DNA of 64,000 nt from Lysinibacter cavernae. GTDB taxonomy: Bacteria; Actinomycetota; Actinomycetes; Actinomycetales; Microbacteriaceae. A program made the position numbers and the translations under genes. Below, piece by piece: positions 61,474-64,000 of the stretch. The first letter of the stretch is position 1; each line of letters opens with the position of its first letter. The notes under the pieces are model-generated. The model had not been told where the DNA came from, searched no databases, and saw only the letters and a program-made list of their open reading frames with translations. The DNA is taken from assembly GCF_011758565.1 (NCBI RefSeq), contig NZ_JAAMOX010000001.1, forward strand, positions 1,899,838 to 1,963,837, written 5' to 3'.

Positions 61474-62123
61474 GTGTTTTCTCCCTGAAAACGAAACTCA
61501 ACATTCGTCTTAGCCACGATCCAACGATTGTCAACGTCGTCAGGAACACTAATAGTCACATCAAGCATTTTGTAATCCCCCGGACTAATCTGCGTATCCC
61601 AAACCATCGTCGTCAAATCAGACGCCGGCACGTTGTTATACAAGACAGTTCCCGAATCTTTCACCGTGAACTCAAGCTGATCAAACAACTCAAGAAAGCT
61701 TCCCGAAGATGCGTCCTTCGTCTCACCCAACGGATCAGGGTCAAGGATCTCCATAACCAATGAAGAACCAACCCTAGGGCTGTTATTCTTCACCGCAATA
61801 CGAAAGTCAATCTTCATACCAGGCCCTACCGCCCGACTCTTACCTTCTTTTGCAAAATCAATCTGATAACCATCTTCAAGGGACTGATACTCAAGACCCA
61901 GGTCTGATCTCCCTTGAGCCCAATCGGCCTCAACCGGCTCCCATCCGTTCAATAATGAACCGGCCACTTGCAAGTCATAACGATTATTTGCACCATCAAA
62001 CTCCACAACACTGTCACCGTAGTCAGTGAAAGCTGCAGCCGTCGTCAACAGCACACAGCCCAGCAGAACGCCGCTGGCAAGGAGAAATCTCCTATTACCG
62101 GTTTTGTCCTTCGTTGCAGACAT
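61470..62123 (-). CDS. Secreted protein with SipW/TasA-like signal peptide (2)
   Basis: A 217-residue exported protein from ATG 62123, preceded by AAGGA at good spacing; the frame continues 29 codons upstream without coding character. The signal reads GNRRFLLASGVLLGCVLL and then TTAAAFTDYGDSVVEFDG, a diverged version of the SipW-type boundary. The mature domain has FRIAVKNNSPRVGSSLVMEI and KMLDVTISVPDDVDNRWI, typical of beta-sandwich fibre or surface proteins. It is translationally coupled to the LTLTG protein, suggesting the two products act together. DNA here is visibly less GC-rich than the flanking genes. Confidence 0.75.
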   Translation of the reverse strand: MSATKDKTGNRRFLLASGVLLGCVLLTTAAAFTDYGDSVVEFDGANNRYDLQVAGSLLNGWEPVEADWAQGRSDLGLEYQSLEDGYQIDFAKEGKSRAVGPGMKIDFRIAVKNNSPRVGSSLVMEILDPDPLGETKDASSGSFLELFDQLEFTVKDSGTVLYNNVPASDLTTMVWDTQISPGDYKMLDVTISVPDDVDNRWIVAKTNVEFRFQGENT

Positions 62124-62249
62124 ATGGTCAATCCTTATTGCTGAGTGAATGAAGATGCCTGTGACAGAAACGTCACATGCAGCTACCGAGACGAGGGGAA
62201 AAGCAACCAACTACCGGAGCGGCAGCCTTTCCCCCCAATCGATTAAGCG

Positions 62250-62942
62250 TTACGGCGCAACCGAAACACCCTTGAACTGTGCCTGTGGGTGGGCAATGAC
62301 ATCCTTGAGGATCTCGTTGGCGGCATCACTACCGTGGTCAACCATCTTGATCGTGACAACAAGCTTGCCCTGCTCCTCGAGGTCGAGGAGACCAAGGTTC
62401 ATCTGCGTAAGCTCCGACATCTTCTTGTTCGTTGCCAACGTCGTTGGGCTTCCGACAGCGGGGTGCTGAACGATGGTGTAAAGAAGAGCCGCGTCAGCGC
62501 TGGCGCTCGTTGGCTTCGTGCCAACAGGGTGCTCCGAAGCATCCCAGTGATCCACCAGGTCGAGAGTTACGGCAGCTTTGAAGCTACTACTCCAGTTACG
62601 GTAAGGAATGTTTGTAGTAACGGTGCCGCCAGGAACGAGCGTGTCTGCACCAGGAATTGGCACATCCTCACCGGCAACGCTGTCAGCTTCCTGCCAAACA
62701 TAGTTAGCAGGAGCCGGCGCAGTCACAGGCAAACCAGTGACCGCATCAAACGTCGCGACCTGAATGTTAAATGACTTGTCAGGACCACCGGCACTGTCAT
62801 TACCAATACCGTTTTCGCCAAGATTCAAGTTCGCGAAGTCGTTAAACGCAGCAGACGTCGCAAGTGCTGCAATACCCAGAAGAGCACCAGCAGCGATAAT
62901 AACGCGCTTACGACCCTTGGTCTTAGTTTGAATTTCAGTCAT
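62250..62942 (-). CDS. Secreted protein with SipW/TasA-like signal peptide (1)
   Basis: A 230-residue exported protein from ATG 62942. KGRKRVIIAAGALLGIAALA is followed by TSAAFNDFANLNLGENGIG, the same boundary as protein 4. The mature part contains AALLYTIVQHPAV and GGTVTTNIPYRNWSSSFKAA, with no cysteines, and ends FKGVSVAP. An upstream in-frame ATG at 63002 would add 20 residues before the basic n-region and is less likely; AAAGGGA precedes ATG 62942. It is the first gene of the five-gene minus-strand cluster, so its promoter should lie in 62943-63100. Confidence 0.76.
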   Translation of the reverse strand: MTEIQTKTKGRKRVIIAAGALLGIAALATSAAFNDFANLNLGENGIGNDSAGGPDKSFNIQVATFDAVTGLPVTAPAPANYVWQEADSVAGEDVPIPGADTLVPGGTVTTNIPYRNWSSSFKAAVTLDLVDHWDASEHPVGTKPTSASADAALLYTIVQHPAVGSPTTLATNKKMSELTQMNLGLLDLEEQGKLVVTIKMVDHGSDAANEILKDVIAHPQAQFKGVSVAP

Positions 62943-63002
62943 GACGACCAAATCCCTTTCGTTAGTGATGAGTACAAAACGTGCAGCACCTGAATTCCCC
63001 AT

Positions 63003-63489
63003 CCAGACAGACGCGGAGTCGTATTTGCAAGTTTGCGCGCACCAGAGGCGGTGCTATCAGTTAGTACACGAGAGCAAAGGAACGTTACACAAACTGTTCA
63101 AAATTATTTGAGAGCTTTCTGAATTGCCCGCGTGTCTCATCAAAGATGCCGAGTTCTTCCCCTAAGCATGTTGCTTCAAGCGTGAAACAATAGCCAATGA
63201 AGCGAGTGAATAATTCCCCAAAAAAACACCTGCTTATATATAAAGGTATAAACCAACCCTGAGGGGAGTCTGTGAGCTCTATCAGGCCGTCAACAAAAAG
63301 CACTCTTTTTGCCATTTCGGCTGAACGTTAGCTTTGTACTCCTCCAGCTGCACTTCTAACGGGCGCTGAAGGGAGTAGGGTGGTTATGCGGTTAGCGTGT
63401 TCTGACTTTCGTCGGGATGGCGCCGCATTCCCAACTTATTAGTGCGCTGCCGCACCCATTGTTGTGCGGAGCGCGAGATCACGGATTGG
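63003..63489. other. Divergent spacer between the SipW-type cluster and sucC
   Basis: About 490 bp, AT-rich between 63080 and 63330. No convincing gene was found; a 76-codon open frame on the minus strand (63085-63315) has no ribosome-binding site and no recognisable similarity. The left part should hold the promoter of the SipW-type cluster and the right part the sucC promoter and a leader hairpin. Confidence 0.6.
63444..63474 (+). promoter_or_regulatory. Hairpin in the sucC leader
   Basis: GCGCT-G-CCGCAC (63444-63455) pairs with GTGCGG-AGCGC (63464-63474), 11 bp with a single bulged G and an 8-nt loop. It ends 15 nt before the sucC start, so it could affect ribosome access. Confidence 0.5.
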
Positions 63490-64000
63490 ATGAGCGTGGA
63501 TCTTTACGAGTACCAGGCACGAGACCTATTTGAGAGTTACGAGGTGCCAGTACTTCCCGGCATCATCGCTGACACCCCCGACGAGGTGCGTGCCGCTGCT
63601 GAAAAGCTCGGCGGCGTTGTGGTCGTCAAGGCGCAAGTAAAGGTCGGAGGCCGAGGCAAAGCAGGCGGCGTCAAGGTCGCTAAGAACCCTGACGAAGCCT
63701 ACGAAGTGGCCAAGGCCATTCTTGGTCTCGACATCAAGGGCCACGTCGTCAAGCGCGTCATGGTTGCCGGCGGCGCTCGTATCGCCCAAGAGTTCTACTT
63801 CTCTGTACTGCTTGACCGAGCAAACCGTTCCTACCTGTCACTCACCAGCTTCGAAGGTGGCATGGAAATCGAACAGCTTGCTGTTGAACGCCCTGAGGCA
63901 CTTGCTCGCATCGAGATCAACCCGAATTCCGGCATCGATCTTGCAAAGGCTCGTGAGATTGCCGTTGCCGCTAAGTTCCCTGAGGACCTTATCGACAAGG
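63490..64000 (+). CDS. sucC: Succinyl-CoA synthetase beta subunit (partial, N-terminal part)
   Basis: The first 170 codons are present and the gene runs off the right edge. The start [20 protein letters not shown] is typical; ATG 63490 was taken, with GTG 63496 as an alternative. The ATP-grasp domain is recognisable by [20 protein letters not shown] and the later [20 protein letters not shown] with SxEGGxxIE-like residues. The enzyme couples succinyl-CoA cleavage to nucleotide triphosphate formation in the TCA cycle; sucD would be expected just outside the window. Confidence 0.94.
   Translation, partial: MSVDLYEYQARDLFESYEVPVLPGIIADTPDEVRAAAEKLGGVVVVKAQVKVGGRGKAGGVKVAKNPDEAYEVAKAILGLDIKGHVVKRVMVAGGARIAQEFYFSVLLDRANRSYLSLTSFEGGMEIEQLAVERPEALARIEINPNSGIDLAKAREIAVAAKFPEDLIDK

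Noticed and set aside
63085-63315. 76-codon minus-strand open frame upstream of the SipW-type cluster
   Set aside because: No ribosome-binding site, no recognisable similarity, and AT-rich sequence that makes it likely to be chance; kept only as part of the spacer description.

Overview
The window looks like a chromosomal segment from a high-GC Gram-positive actinobacterium, most likely a member of the Microbacteriaceae. The reasons are the mtrA-mtrB-lpqB-comF-hpf-secA block, the MoxR/DUF58/DUF4129/DUF4350 block beside it, the purH-purN-perM(DUF6350) block, frequent GTG starts and LAxTG-type wall anchors. No rRNA, tRNA, CRISPR array, prophage or transposase was seen. All names rest on reading motifs and gene order; no database search was run.

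Layout. 1-7500: the tail of a sugar-importer ATPase, a DUF4032 kinase-like protein, and two tandem leucine-rich-repeat surface proteins that share an unusual structured leader. 7500-9500: a MacB/FtsX-type ABC pair. 9770-18364 (minus strand): secA, hpf, comF, lpqB, mtrB, mtrA, which link the cell-envelope two-component system to protein export and ribosome hibernation. 18433-24132 (plus strand): a membrane/MoxR/DUF58 operon divergent from mtrA. 24123-34467: an aldose-epimerase-like gene and a two-sided amino-sugar locus, with an ABC importer to the left and an SIS-domain enzyme, ROK kinase, PfkB kinase, class II aldolase, DeoR repressor and deacetylase to the right. This set fits catabolism of N-acetylgalactosamine through tagatose phosphates. 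34663-36997: folD and glyA under a ZTP (pfl) riboswitch. 37003-43011: an MFS transporter, a small conserved protein, purU, DUF2568 and a penicillin-acylase-family enzyme. 43134-51168: a second amino-sugar operon (nagB, ROK kinase, cytoplasmic GH3/NagZ-like hexosaminidase, two permeases, binding protein) beside a ROK repressor; it has no deacetylase of its own. 51456-54919: an AbiEi/PD-(D/E)XK-like orphan, isocitrate dehydrogenase, a GNAT acetyltransferase and an alkyltransferase-like DNA-repair protein. 55048-59211: purH, purN and perM. 59351-62942: five secreted proteins, four with SipW/TasA-like signal peptides and one with a C-terminal LTLTG anchor. 63490-end: the start of sucC.

The most interesting signals not explained by ordinary genes are: (a) paired leader structures before both LRR genes, with a compensatory base pair change and a Shine-Dalgarno-preceded ATG inside the stem; (b) a family of ~70-nt palindromic elements, three of them close copies of one another; (c) a perfect 68-bp palindrome with no spacer at 51303-51370; and (d) the SipW-type secretion cluster inserted between perM and sucC without a visible dedicated signal peptidase or sortase.
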